From positions 1 to 35,294 of the forward strand of contig SVQE01000027.1 in NCBI GenBank assembly GCA_015065505.1: 35,294 nucleotides of DNA, read 5' to 3'. The stretch is from Oscillospiraceae bacterium (lineage in GTDB: Bacteria > Bacillota > Clostridia > Oscillospirales > Acutalibacteraceae). The translations under genes and the position numbers were made by a program. Position 1 is the first letter of the stretch; each line of letters starts with the position of its first letter. Under the pieces are notes generated by a model. It was not told the DNA's origin and made no database searches. It was given only the letters and a program-made list of their open reading frames with translations. Shown here piece after piece: positions 14,201 to 22,157 of this stretch.

Positions 14201-15670
14201 TCCGTAACCACCGTAGGTCTCAACTTCTCCGCCACTGATAGTAATTGTAACGTGTTCCGTGTCCTCACTCTGCATGCCGCAGCCGATACCTGCCGCGCCA
14301 TAACCGCCCTTGCAGAAAACTTTACCGTCACTAATAGCGATTGAACCGCCGATGCTTTCACGTGAACCGCCGATAGCTGCGCCGTAAGTGCGGCCTTGTG
14401 CCTTAATATCACCGCCGGAGATTATAATCGTGCCTATTTTGCCGTTAGCGCCGCCGCCGATACCTGTTGCGCCGTAGGCGTCAACAGTACCGCCCATTAT
14501 GCGAATTCTTTCTGCACCTGCTTCATCACCGCCGCCGATACCTGCTGCGTACTTACCGCCTGTTGCAGTAATATTACCGCCGTATATATCAATCATACCG
14601 GATGGTTCCTGGTCGCCGCCGCCGATACCTGCCGCGTACTGACCGCCTGTTGCATCAATCGTGCCATCGTTTATTGTAATATTACCGGCGTATGGGCCTC
14701 CCTGGTTACCGCCGCCGATACCTGCCGCTTCATCACCGCCCTTTGCAGTTATGTCACCGCCGTTAATCGTGATGTTGCCGCTGCAATAGACATCGCCGTC
14801 GCCGTCGCCGAGAGCGGCGCCGCCGTCACCGCCTGTTGCAGTTACTTTTCCGCCGTTAATAGTGATGTTGCCGCTGTTGCCATTGTTGCCGCCGCCGATG
14901 CCAGCGCCCCAGCCGCCGCCGTTTGCGGTTACATCGCCGCCGTAAATTTCAACAGTACCGCCGTTACCCTTGTTACCGCCGCCGATACCTGCTGCACGCT
15001 TTCCGCCGTTTGCGGTAACATTACCGCCGTAAATTCTTACGGTACCGCTGCTGACTTCGTCGCCGCCGCCGATACCTGCGCCCCAGCTTGCGCCGGTTGC
15101 AGTTACTGAGCCGCCGTAGATTGAGATTGTGCCGTTAGTGCCTGTGGCTTCGTCACCGCTGCCGATACCTGCTGCTTCGTAGTCGGCTTCCGCCTTAACG
15201 GTTCCTCCGTAAATATTGATAGTACCGCAATTTGTTTCGTCGCTGCCGCCGATACCTGCGCAGTAGTTATCGGAATTGAAGATATCAAGTATACCGCTGT
15301 CATTTGCCTGACCGTAGATATTGAGAGTATTGCCGGGATTTACAATAATACCCTCGTCGCAGTAAAGATAATTACCGTCGGGAACGATAATATTAACCGT
15401 TCCCACAACTTCGAGTTCGTCAAAATTCAGACCGTTATCGGCAATATACCAACCGCTGTACAAGGTGTGGTCTTCGTCCTCGGAATAATCCCATAAATGA
15501 GTGTAGTACATACAGGTGTCCGTTACCTTTTCAACCTGTTTTGTGCTCGAATTCCACGAGCGGCGGACATAGGATATTCCGTCTGCGGCATATGCCGAAA
15601 AAGGCATTAACGCAATCACCATCAGCGCTGCAAGAAAAGTGCAGGTTATCTTTTTAGCATAATTCTTCAT
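11285..15670 (-). CDS. Secreted protein D: glycine-rich beta-helix repeats, InlB-like repeats, shared C-terminal domain
   Basis: 1461 residues. The ribosome site AGGAGG is 6 nt before the ATG. The signal peptide is residues 1 to about 29 (KKITCTFLAALMVIALMPFS). About 13 repeats of roughly 30 residues (TINIYGGTVTATGG..AAGIGGGD) run from about 127 to 523 and should form a parallel beta-helix. Two cysteine-pair segments follow (CDYC near 650, CKDC near 677), then an InlB-like repeat (about 730-803), a BspA LRR_5-like stretch (about 880-976: ITMIAEGAFEDAPLTEI), a divergent InlB-like repeat (about 1080-1160) and the shared C-terminal domain (about 1160-1461; LTLEDGIDVNFYID, LVNLARGVYRYASACEAKFS). 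There is no LPXTG. Unlike A, B and H it has no EPEFK peptide gene behind it; the structured element at 10988-11244 occupies that place. Confidence 0.9.
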   Translation of the reverse strand: MKNYAKKITCTFLAALMVIALMPFSAYAADGISYVRRSWNSSTKQVEKVTDTCMYYTHLWDYSEDEDHTLYSGWYIADNGLNFDELEVVGTVNIIVPDGNYLYCDEGIIVNPGNTLNIYGQANDSGILDIFNSDNYCAGIGGSDETNCGTINIYGGTVKAEADYEAAGIGSGDEATGTNGTISIYGGSVTATGASWGAGIGGGDEVSSGTVRIYGGNVTANGGKRAAGIGGGNKGNGGTVEIYGGDVTANGGGWGAGIGGGNNGNSGNITINGGKVTATGGDGGAALGDGDGDVYCSGNITINGGDITAKGGDEAAGIGGGNQGGPYAGNITINDGTIDATGGQYAAGIGGGDQEPSGMIDIYGGNITATGGKYAAGIGGGDEAGAERIRIMGGTVDAYGATGIGGGANGKIGTIIISGGDIKAQGRTYGAAIGGSRESIGGSIAISDGKVFCKGGYGAAGIGCGMQSEDTEHVTITISGGEVETYGGYGSYSTTHYDQSFSPSGPGIGGVVFCGDIILSGGNIKSWGRYSYCEETPNNPSFYDYSDSTGIGSTVLRNSSITIGENANIETGTYCYTRHYRTTDLSFVGDTRVRTRTGDTYKNVNKDNRVNTCLYSKVGRILVEPCVHESKNYSVINADSHNTSCDYCDYQASEAHEMVVSSWSWSDDSISATVRLTCKDCGYITDVVATVAEPVYDDHGAAQYVATAQYKGKSYSDERFVKDGVVIDEGVTITWRNSDGTFLDTEYYKKGAEISFKGDTPECPKEGGTFAGWDDGYYSYVLPTQSIPAASENLTYTAFYKFDAAEKRTDEDGEYFTGRVAHFEIESETGYLGTMYFAVNPDGTKGAWIPNYKEDSDYEFELLDDNTYRISKYIGSTDNLSEITVPKSYKGKRITVIGKENEKFIDTDSEFKLVLNENITMIAEGAFEDAPLTEISGDTSSLSLIGDRAFQYNSGYHSLILKLDYTDNITIGDYALKNRDVVENIMHETNLVDNSGHSGHIGTAHSISYTVRGSHIANVNISWNSDLSEATAHVECQNSHCGYKDDIPCEITSKDKEDKIIYTATAVVTNNTYTSTQVITKEGITVNKSENGMVEADKKYALSNETVTLNVTPADGYALKSISVTAQDETEITLSGEGNTRTFAMPNKNVTVNAEFERIAMDGYNLTLEDGIDVNFYIDTPFYEAEGGTIKYSYLETTEDRSAQRTEAEVDIDDLEEQNDGRRKLTLDAAPAQLAEKYSINIYNAAGEKKNEEPITVSIADYCEAILSSEAYSDYHALIQSLLNYGALADEYFGYAALSKEVTGEDYAVSHSENYKADVDTSPDSVLRSKAKASFKAGVDASGKNISVTGISYVALLEPELRFYVNQTNDVWCYYTDLSIEGEGLTAEWAKVEGRGNCVVVKGLKASDFGKNFTLTIGTAELTYNGYAYLYTVLTQSNDEKLVNLARGVYRYASACEAKFS

Positions 15671-15728
15671 ACGATACCTCCTGAAAAGAAGAATTCAAAT
15701 ATTATATCTTGAAAACATATATACAATA

Positions 15729-15756
15729 ATTATATTGATTTTTACCAAAATGTCAA
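15729..15756 (-). promoter_or_regulatory. Sigma-A promoter of gene D
   Basis: Minus strand: perfect -35 TTGACA (15751-15756), 16-bp spacer, perfect -10 TATAAT (15729-15734), about 60 bp before the start of D. It lacks the upstream box seen at A and B, so D is probably not under the same regulator. Confidence 0.8.
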
Positions 15757-15854
15757 TCGGGGTGTTTTGTCGGCCCGTTAATATCAATTAATAATAATTG
15801 TTATCATTTCCTATCAGCCTGAAAATCGGGTTTGTTAAACTTCTTCATCCGTTA

Positions 15855-15959
15855 TCACATCATCAGACGAATGTTGCTTCCGCTGCCGCCTGAGCATGCT
15901 GTGAAGCACATTACAACAACAAGCAAAAGAGCTGCTACTGATAAAATCTTTGTTTTCAT
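15855..15959 (-). pseudogene. Truncated lipoprotein remnant (34 aa)
   Basis: The frame encodes a perfect lipoprotein signal (MKTKILSVAALLLVVVMCF, then TACSGGSGSN) with a lipobox ending at Cys22, but stops six residues after the Ser/Gly spacer. In another frame the text continues HSSDDVITDEEV before a stop. The rest of 15671-16169 has no gene apart from promoters, a CAATTAATAATAATTG palindrome (15785-15800) and a 20-codon minus-strand frame (16015-16077, MPEFEIIEAENGK) lacking a ribosome site. It is probably a decayed lipoprotein gene; a functional lipopeptide cannot be excluded. Confidence 0.5.
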
Positions 15960-16113
15960 AAAAATTACTTCTTTATAATTTTATATCATAGTATAAATAT
16001 TTTATAACATTATATCATTTTTTCGTTTTAGTCAAGTATTTGCCGTTTTCAGCCTCAATAATTTCAAACTCAGGCATAGAGCAACAAAATTATATCTTAT
16101 TTTAATAAAAATA

Positions 16114-16142
16114 ATGACAATAAAACATATATGTGTTATAAT
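16114..16142 (+). promoter_or_regulatory. Promoter of the partner-switching operon
   Basis: -35 ATGACA (16114-16119), 17-bp spacer, perfect -10 TATAAT (16137-16142), 27 bp before the STAS gene start. This is a standard sigma-A type promoter; nothing suggests control by an alternative sigma factor. Confidence 0.75.
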
Positions 16143-16169
16143 TATTGAATAGGCTTAGGAGGATTTACT

Positions 16170-16472
16170 ATGAAAACTAAAAGAACACTTGAAAACGGCG
16201 TGCTTACAGTTTCACTCAGCGGAAAGCTTGACACTGTTACTGCACCATCCGTTGCAGATGAAATAGAAGCAAATATAAACGATGCTGAAAAGCTTATAAT
16301 TGATATGAAGGATTTATCCTACATATCATCCGCAGGGCTTCGCCTTTTGCTTTCGCTTCACAAAAAAATGTCGCAAAAGGGCGGAATGACCGTAATTAAT
16401 CCAAACGCAACAAATATGGAAATCCTTGAGTTTACGGGATTTACGGATATTCTTAACATTGAACAGCGGTGA
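16170..16472 (+). CDS. STAS-domain anti-sigma factor antagonist-like protein
   Basis: 100 residues, a single STAS domain of the SpoIIAA/RsbV type (LSGKLDTVTAPSVADEI; DLSYISSAGLRLLLSLHK). By alignment Ser54 is the likely phosphorylated residue, with Ser53 next to it. Such proteins bind an ATP-binding kinase and are reset by a SpoIIE-type phosphatase; both domain types are encoded further down this operon (17342-19084, 19934-22036). The ribosome site is AGGAGG 7 nt before the ATG. It is the first gene of a tightly packed five-gene operon. No sigma factor lies nearby, so its target may be a transporter or enzyme rather than transcription (inference). Confidence 0.93.
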   Translation: MKTKRTLENGVLTVSLSGKLDTVTAPSVADEIEANINDAEKLIIDMKDLSYISSAGLRLLLSLHKKMSQKGGMTVINPNATNMEILEFTGFTDILNIEQR

Positions 16473-16476
16473 GAAT

Positions 16477-17349
16477 ATGATTCAGCCGCTTGAATTTGAA
16501 CCGATAGCGTTAACTCATATGAAGCGTGTTGAAGATATTCGCAAAGCCTTCGGCAACACGCTGTATGTTTACACCTTTGCTTCCCTGTTTGCGTGGCAAA
16601 CGGAAGAGCAATATGAAATATGCTTTATGGGCAACGCTTTTGTTATTAAAAACCGCGCGCTTGGCGAAAACGCCTATTTGTTTCCCTGCGGTGAATATGA
16701 GTCCAAAAAGAAGCTGATTGACGCGCTTCTTGAATACACAGAGCCCGATTTTTATTCATTAACAGAAAACGACAAGAGTTTTCTTGAAAGCGAATATCCA
16801 AACAGATTTTCATTTTCGCAATGCCGTGATGAATTTATTTACATATATGATAAGGACGAGCAGATTGAGTTAAAGGGCAGCGAATTCAAAAGGCTCAGGC
16901 ACAAGATTAATTCAGGCCGCTCGGAAGCTTCACAGTGGAATATTGAACCGCTGACGAAAGAAAACATTGAAAGAGCGCTTTGCATTAATCAGAAATGGTC
17001 CGAGCTCAATAACAATGCTCTTGCCGACACTGCAGCTGCTCAGAGGGCGCTTGAAAACTTCTCAGAGCTTTCTATGTGGGGGCTTTTATTTGAAGCGGAC
17101 GGCGAGGACACAGCCTTTGTTGCAGGCGCATTTATTAATTCCGAAATATTTGATTTATGCTTTTGCAAGGTTTTGAGCAAGGGCTGCGACTTCTTTGTTC
17201 GATGGTCTGCATACTCTGCCCTGCCCCGTGAAATTACAACGGTTGATTGCGAAGAGGATTTAGGCATAGAAGGGTTGAGAATAAACAAGCTTTCTCGCAA
17301 ACCGAAGAAACTTATTCATATCTGGAAAGGCAATTATATTAATGAGTGA
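16477..17349 (+). CDS. DUF2156 (acyltransferase-like) protein
   Basis: 290 residues from the ATG at 16477. This start is 4 nt past the stop of the STAS gene and preceded by GGTGAG; an in-frame start inside the STAS gene is less likely. The sequence has the DUF2156 hallmarks: DEFIYIYDKDEQIELKGSEF, FKRLRHKIN, NQKWSELN and the C-terminal EEDLGIEGLRINKLSRKPKK. The family is a GNAT-like fold related to the C-terminal part of phosphatidylglycerol lysyltransferases. Substrate is unknown. It overlaps the next gene by 8 bases. Co-location with a transporter and the signalling proteins suggests a role in envelope modification, which is inference. Confidence 0.88.
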   Translation: MIQPLEFEPIALTHMKRVEDIRKAFGNTLYVYTFASLFAWQTEEQYEICFMGNAFVIKNRALGENAYLFPCGEYESKKKLIDALLEYTEPDFYSLTENDKSFLESEYPNRFSFSQCRDEFIYIYDKDEQIELKGSEFKRLRHKINSGRSEASQWNIEPLTKENIERALCINQKWSELNNNALADTAAAQRALENFSELSMWGLLFEADGEDTAFVAGAFINSEIFDLCFCKVLSKGCDFFVRWSAYSALPREITTVDCEEDLGIEGLRINKLSRKPKKLIHIWKGNYINE

Positions 17350-19084
17350 TAATTCAGCTGTTTTAAGAAGCAGAACATTTACCGATAAAATGTTTCGCCG
17401 AATTTTTATGCCCACTCTTTTTTCGGCACTTGGATGGGCTCTCGGCGATATTGCGGACGCATTATTTGTTGGAATCCGTTTAGGTAAAATAGGGCTTGCA
17501 ACAATGTCGCTTGTTGCGCCCGTATATATGATATACAATGTTCTTGATGTTGGAATTGCCGTTGGTGCGTCCGTTAAATACACTCAGGCACTCGGCAAGG
17601 GCAGCGCAAAAAAAGGCACCGAGATTTTCTCGCAGATGCTTATACTTGACATAGCTGTCAGCATTTTAGTTGCAGTTATCGGACTGCTTTGTATGCCATT
17701 TATTCTGCGTTTTTTAGGTGCAGGCGCTGAAGGCGGCGAGCTTTGGAACTACACAAAGGAATACCTTCAGATTATGTTTATCGGCGCGCCGTTCACCTTC
17801 TTATTCTTTTTACTTTATTACTGCGTGCGCTGCGATGACGGCGAAAAGCTTGCAAGCGCAGGCTACACAATCGGTTATTTAACCGATGTTGTTGCAAGTG
17901 CAGTATTTATCATGGGCTTCAAGCTTGATGTTAAGGGTGCTATTTACGCAACTGTTTTAGGCAAGGCAGTAGGCGTGTTCATTTTCTTACTGCATTTCAC
18001 AAGGAAATGGACAATTCTGCGCTTCCGCCCCGTTAAACCCGATTTCAAAATTATTACTTCCGCATTAAAAACGGGAATGTCTTCTTCGGTTGGATATGTT
18101 GGTCAGTTTATAGCGCTTATAGTAGTTAATAATCTTCTGATGAAATCAGGCGGCTCGGGCGCACTTGCACAGTTAAACATTGTGCAGAATGTTTCATATA
18201 TCGCGCTTGCCATTTACACGGCTATCGGAGACACCGTTCAGCCGCTTTGCGGAACCTTTTATGCAGAGAGAAACAACGAATCGTTAAAGCGTGTTATGAA
18301 TCTGGGAATCGGTCTGGGCGTATTAATGGGCGGAATAATTGCCGCATTAATCGCGATTTTTGCACCACAGGTTTGCATACTCTTCGGTATCAGGGGCGAC
18401 GCTGTTGAATCCTGTGCATTTGCAGTAAGGCTGTTCTGCCTTTCGGTTATACCCGCAGGCATAAACATAACCTGGAGTTCCTGTTTCCAGGCAATCAAAA
18501 GAGAAAGAATTGTTTTTCTTATCAATCAGCTGAGAACCTTTGTTTGCTTTCTGGCATTTGCGCTTATTCTTATCAACCTTAATATTGACACTAAATGGTT
18601 CTGGTTTTCCTTCCTTGGAAGCGAAGTGCTTTCAATCATTATCTGGAATTCGATTATGGCTGCTAAAAAGCAGGATGTTTCCGATAAGGTTTTCACCTAT
18701 CTTCTTGATGTAAACTCCTCGGATATATCGAATCTGCTCAGCTCCTCCGAAGCGTTCTGCGAGGAAAACGAGCTTGATATGAAGAAAACAATGACCATAA
18801 TGATGTGCATTGAGGAGGTTTGCCAGGCAATCACCGAAAACGCCTTTGACAGAAAGGGCGACGAATATATTATGCTTTCGCTCTGCATTGAAAGAAACGG
18901 CTCTGTTATTATTCACTTCCGCGATAATGCCGTTACCTTCAATCCGTTTGCAATGAGAATGGGTCAGAATTATGAGGACGAGGAACACCTTGCTTCCCTC
19001 GGAATGCAAATGGTAAGAAGCAAATCGAAGGAATTCTTCTATCGCAAGTACGCAAGTTTTAATACCCTCACGGTGGAGGTATAA
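17342..19084 (+). CDS. MATE-family transporter fused to an HATPase (RsbW-like) domain
   Basis: 580 residues. Residues about 1-445 are a MATE transporter with some 12 membrane segments (FMPTLFSALGWALGDIADAL; AIYTAIGDTVQPLCGTFYAE). Residues about 450-580 are a cytoplasmic ATP-binding domain of the anti-sigma kinase type, with N box CIEEVCQAITENAFD and a final LASLGMQMVRSKSKEF. In the G1 box the usual D-x-G is D-N-A (FRDNAVTFNPF), so ATP binding may be altered. A plain MATE protein is about 450 residues; the extra domain could bind the STAS protein and gate transport. The start overlaps the DUF2156 gene. The substrate cannot be told from sequence. Confidence 0.9.
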   Translation: MSDNSAVLRSRTFTDKMFRRIFMPTLFSALGWALGDIADALFVGIRLGKIGLATMSLVAPVYMIYNVLDVGIAVGASVKYTQALGKGSAKKGTEIFSQMLILDIAVSILVAVIGLLCMPFILRFLGAGAEGGELWNYTKEYLQIMFIGAPFTFLFFLLYYCVRCDDGEKLASAGYTIGYLTDVVASAVFIMGFKLDVKGAIYATVLGKAVGVFIFLLHFTRKWTILRFRPVKPDFKIITSALKTGMSSSVGYVGQFIALIVVNNLLMKSGGSGALAQLNIVQNVSYIALAIYTAIGDTVQPLCGTFYAERNNESLKRVMNLGIGLGVLMGGIIAALIAIFAPQVCILFGIRGDAVESCAFAVRLFCLSVIPAGINITWSSCFQAIKRERIVFLINQLRTFVCFLAFALILINLNIDTKWFWFSFLGSEVLSIIIWNSIMAAKKQDVSDKVFTYLLDVNSSDISNLLSSSEAFCEENELDMKKTMTIMMCIEEVCQAITENAFDRKGDEYIMLSLCIERNGSVIIHFRDNAVTFNPFAMRMGQNYEDEEHLASLGMQMVRSKSKEFFYRKYASFNTLTVEV

Positions 19085-19090
19085 ACAAAG

Positions 19091-19918
19091 ATGAATAAAA
19101 ACATTCGTCTTGCAAAAAAGCAGGATATACCTGCCCTTTGTGATATATGGAAGCACTGCTTTTCAGACAGCGATGAATATATCAGAAGGTTTTACAGCAA
19201 AAATTTTGAGCGCATTAATGTGCTTGCATATTATTTAGACGATGCGCCTGTCAGTATGGTGCATCTGATAGACGCTTCTATTGAGAGCGCAGATATGCAT
19301 CAGAATGCAAAATTCATATATGCAACGGGCACTCTGCCCGAGCACCGCAAAAAAGGCTGTATGGGCGAGCTGCTTGAAGCGCTCACCCAAAACGCCGAAG
19401 AAGAAGGCTATGCGTTATTTCTAAAGCCTTCAACGCCAAATCTTGTAAGCTATTACGGCAAGTTCGGGTTTGCGCCCGATTCCGCGTTTCAGCTTATAAC
19501 GCTTTCGCCCGAAAAAGCGCTGCAGCTGCCGTTTTACGACCTTTCGTGCGAAGAATACAACCGAATGAGAGAGGCGGCGTTTTCGGATATCCCCCACGCA
19601 AAATGGGATGATGCACATATTAAGTGGTGCATTGAGGAAAACGAATTATTCTCGGGCAGAACGCTTGGAATAGAATACGAAAACAGGGATTATTTCCTTT
19701 TGGGATATCCCGAAGGCAACACACTTATTATTGATGAAACAAGTTTAAACGCAGAGCAGCTCAAGGAATTAAGCGGTTTCCTTTGCAGTATTTTTAATAC
19801 TGAAAGCATTACTGCTTATCTTTCGGACTACAGCTGCGAAAAAGGCGAAAAAACAATTTCAAATCTGCTTTATAACTCGCGTATAAGCAACCCGTATATA
19901 AATATGATTCTGATATAA
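19091..19918 (+). CDS. GNAT-family N-acetyltransferase
   Basis: 275 residues. The N-terminal half is a GNAT domain: IRLAKKQDIPALCDIW at the start, then the acetyl-CoA binding signature TGTLPEHRKKGCMGELLEAL (about 80-99) and LVSYYGKFGFAPD. The C-terminal half is longer than a minimal GNAT, as in the Eis-like group, and is unassigned. It starts 6 nt after the MATE fusion gene and is co-transcribed with it. The acceptor is unknown. It is the second acyltransferase-type protein in this operon, alongside the DUF2156 protein. Confidence 0.87.
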   Translation: MNKNIRLAKKQDIPALCDIWKHCFSDSDEYIRRFYSKNFERINVLAYYLDDAPVSMVHLIDASIESADMHQNAKFIYATGTLPEHRKKGCMGELLEALTQNAEEEGYALFLKPSTPNLVSYYGKFGFAPDSAFQLITLSPEKALQLPFYDLSCEEYNRMREAAFSDIPHAKWDDAHIKWCIEENELFSGRTLGIEYENRDYFLLGYPEGNTLIIDETSLNAEQLKELSGFLCSIFNTESITAYLSDYSCEKGEKTISNLLYNSRISNPYINMILI

Positions 19919-19933
19919 AGGACGGATATTGTA

Positions 19934-22036
19934 ATGAAGAAAAATGGCAAAGTTAAACAAAAATCCCTGCGTAAAAAAGCGGTTTCCGTTGTTTTAATCG
20001 CTGCCGCAATCTTTTCGGTTATTGCGGTTTCAATCAGCGCTGTTTTCTACGGCTACAATATGTTCAGCCACTATAAGCTGCTTGCCGAACAGCTTGCCGA
20101 TACCGCTGCTTCGGAAATGAGCGCCGAGGATATTGTTTACTACTACAACGAGGCTAAAGCGCTCGGATATGACGACGATAAGTATAACAACGACGAAGCA
20201 TACCGCAAGCAATACGACGAAAAGGCTAACGCCCTTAAAGATGAAACCTATGAGGAAATGCTCAACACGCTTTTCATCTTTGGAGACCAGTCGAAGGACA
20301 GAAATGATATTGAATACATCTATGTTCAGGTTATTGAAGGCGACAGCGTTACATATATCTTTGACGCAGACCACACCGACGAGCAGTATCAGCTCGGCAC
20401 AGTGCGTCCCGTATCGGATTCACTGAAGGGCACTAAGGGACTTGAAAACGGTATTCCTGCGTTTATTTCAAACAATCCCGACGACGGCTGGCTTTGCTCG
20501 TGTATGCGCCCGATAAAAGATGCAAACGGCAAGCCCGTTGCTCTTGTCGGCGTTGATATTTCAATGAGCAAGGTTGTAAAGGAAGCTATTATATACTTCT
20601 TCACACTTATAATTATAATGCTGCTCACCGTTGGCTTGATTACAATAATCCTCTTAAGAGGTGTTGACAAAGCGCTTGTTAAGCCCATAAACCTGCTTTC
20701 GGCAGCAACAAGAACATTTGTTGAGGATAAGGGCAAAACAATCACAGAGCCTTCTGCGATTTCCAGGCTCGAAATTAAAACGGGTGATGAAATCAAGCTG
20801 CTGTGCGACTCCATTCAGCAGATGGAACGCGATATTAACGACTATATCGCAAACCTTACCGAAGTTACAGCCGAAAAAGAAAGAATCGGCGCAGAGCTTG
20901 AGCTCGCAACACGAATTCAGGCTGATATGCTTCCCAACATCTTCCCCGCTTTCCCGTACAAGAGCGAATTTGATGTTTATGCAAGTATGACTCCGGCTAA
21001 GGAGGTTGGCGGCGACTTCTACGATTTCTTCCTTATTGACGACACTCATCTCGCGCTTGTTATTGCCGATGTATCCGGCAAGGGTATTCCTGCAGCGCTG
21101 TTTATGATGATGAGTAAAATTCTTATTCAGAACGCGGCAACAAGCGGAAAAACACCCGGCGAGGCGCTTTCACTTGTTAACTCCCAGATTTGTTCTAACA
21201 ACCGCGAGGAAATGTTTGTAACGGTATGGCTCGGAATTGTAGATTTGGAAAGCGGACTTCTTACGGCGGCAAACGCAGGCCACGAAAAGCCGATTATCAA
21301 ATCAGCCCACGGCAATTTTGAATTTATTAACGACAAAAACGGCTTCGTAATCGGCGGTATGTCGGGACTTAAATACAAGAACTACGAAATTCAGCTTGAA
21401 AAGGGCTCGAAGCTTTTCGTTTATACCGACGGTGTTGCAGAGGCAACCAACTCCAACGACGAGCTGTTCGGCATTGAAAGAACACTCAGAGCGCTTAACG
21501 AGGCAAAAGACTGCAGCACTCAGAAAATTCTTGAAAACGTTAAAAAGCGTGTTGATGAATTCGTCGGAGATGCTCCGCAGTTTGACGATTTGACAATGCT
21601 TTGCTTTGAGTATGTCGGTTCGGATAACGAAATCAAGGTTGACGCTACAATTGAAAATGTTGAAGCAGTGCTTGATTTCGTAAACAAGCAAATAGAAAAC
21701 ACACCGTTTGACGATAAGGCAAAGCATCATATCGATATTGCCATCGACGAGATAGTGAGCAATGTTGCAAGATACGCTTACGCAGACGGCACGGGAAGCG
21801 TTTCGGTTAAAACCGAGTCGGATAACGAGGGCTTGACAATTACCGTTACAGACAGCGGAATTGCTTATAATCCGCTTGAAAAAGCAGACCCCGATATCAC
21901 TCTTTCGGCAGAAGAAAGAGGCATCGGCGGAAACGGAATATTCATTGTTAAACGAATTATGGACAGCGTTACATATGAATACAAGGACGGCAAAAACATT
22001 CTTAAAATGAAAAAGGAATTCAGAAAGAATTCATAA
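19934..22036 (+). CDS. Membrane SpoIIE-type phosphatase with C-terminal HATPase domain
   Basis: 700 residues. The first membrane segment is about 17-38, an extracytoplasmic sensor region about 40-210 (PAS/Cache-like: IEYIYVQVIEGDS, PVALVGVDIS), and the second membrane segment about 217-242. A HAMP-like linker and coil follow to about 335. The PP2C SpoIIE domain is about 340-555 with metal-binding motifs EVGGDFYDFF, ADVSGKGIPAALF, YTDGVAEATN and FDDLTML. The RsbW-like ATPase domain is about 570-695 (IAIDEIVSNVARYAY, DSGIAYNP, GIGGNGIFIVKRIMD). It carries both opposing activities of a partner switch, phosphatase and possible kinase, and would act on the STAS protein of this operon. It starts 15 nt after the GNAT gene and is the last gene of the operon. 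Confidence 0.93.
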   Translation: MKKNGKVKQKSLRKKAVSVVLIAAAIFSVIAVSISAVFYGYNMFSHYKLLAEQLADTAASEMSAEDIVYYYNEAKALGYDDDKYNNDEAYRKQYDEKANALKDETYEEMLNTLFIFGDQSKDRNDIEYIYVQVIEGDSVTYIFDADHTDEQYQLGTVRPVSDSLKGTKGLENGIPAFISNNPDDGWLCSCMRPIKDANGKPVALVGVDISMSKVVKEAIIYFFTLIIIMLLTVGLITIILLRGVDKALVKPINLLSAATRTFVEDKGKTITEPSAISRLEIKTGDEIKLLCDSIQQMERDINDYIANLTEVTAEKERIGAELELATRIQADMLPNIFPAFPYKSEFDVYASMTPAKEVGGDFYDFFLIDDTHLALVIADVSGKGIPAALFMMMSKILIQNAATSGKTPGEALSLVNSQICSNNREEMFVTVWLGIVDLESGLLTAANAGHEKPIIKSAHGNFEFINDKNGFVIGGMSGLKYKNYEIQLEKGSKLFVYTDGVAEATNSNDELFGIERTLRALNEAKDCSTQKILENVKKRVDEFVGDAPQFDDLTMLCFEYVGSDNEIKVDATIENVEAVLDFVNKQIENTPFDDKAKHHIDIAIDEIVSNVARYAYADGTGSVSVKTESDNEGLTITVTDSGIAYNPLEKADPDITLSAEERGIGGNGIFIVKRIMDSVTYEYKDGKNILKMKKEFRKNS

Positions 22037-22077
22037 TAAATTAAAAGCTGAACAGAACCGTAAAAAGCAGACAATAG

Positions 22078-22123
22078 AAAAAAACAGCCCCCTATGGCAG
22101 AATTAAAGAAAAGCCATAGGGGG
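22078..22123 (-). terminator. Bidirectional terminator between the partner-switch operon and peptide gene 3
   Basis: Perfect 11-bp stem CCCCCTATGGC (22088-22098)/GCCATAGGGGG (22113-22123). On the minus strand it is followed shortly by seven T (complement of A22078-22084), ending the H/peptide transcript. On the plus strand the T tract is poor, but it may also stop the SpoIIE operon. Confidence 0.85.
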
Positions 22124-22157
22124 TAAATTTATGCCGGGAAATATACACATATATTTG

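Noticed and set aside
14113-15303. Long plus-strand and other alternative frames opposite gene D, including one of 237 codons
   Set aside because: They are shadows of the glycine-rich repeats of D (GG-rich codons read backwards give Ala/Thr/Cys-rich text) and have no ribosome site.
11285-15670. Autotransporter or polymorphic outer-membrane protein for the repeat protein D
   Set aside because: No beta-barrel domain; the surrounding features point to a Gram-positive type cell, and the C-terminal domain is the one shared with A, B and H.
16015-16077. A 20-codon minus-strand frame, MPEFEIIEAENGKYLTKTKK, as a fourth EPEFK-type peptide
   Set aside because: Only PEF is shared, the TTS block is absent, there is no ribosome site and no large secreted gene directly upstream. 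It may be a remnant.
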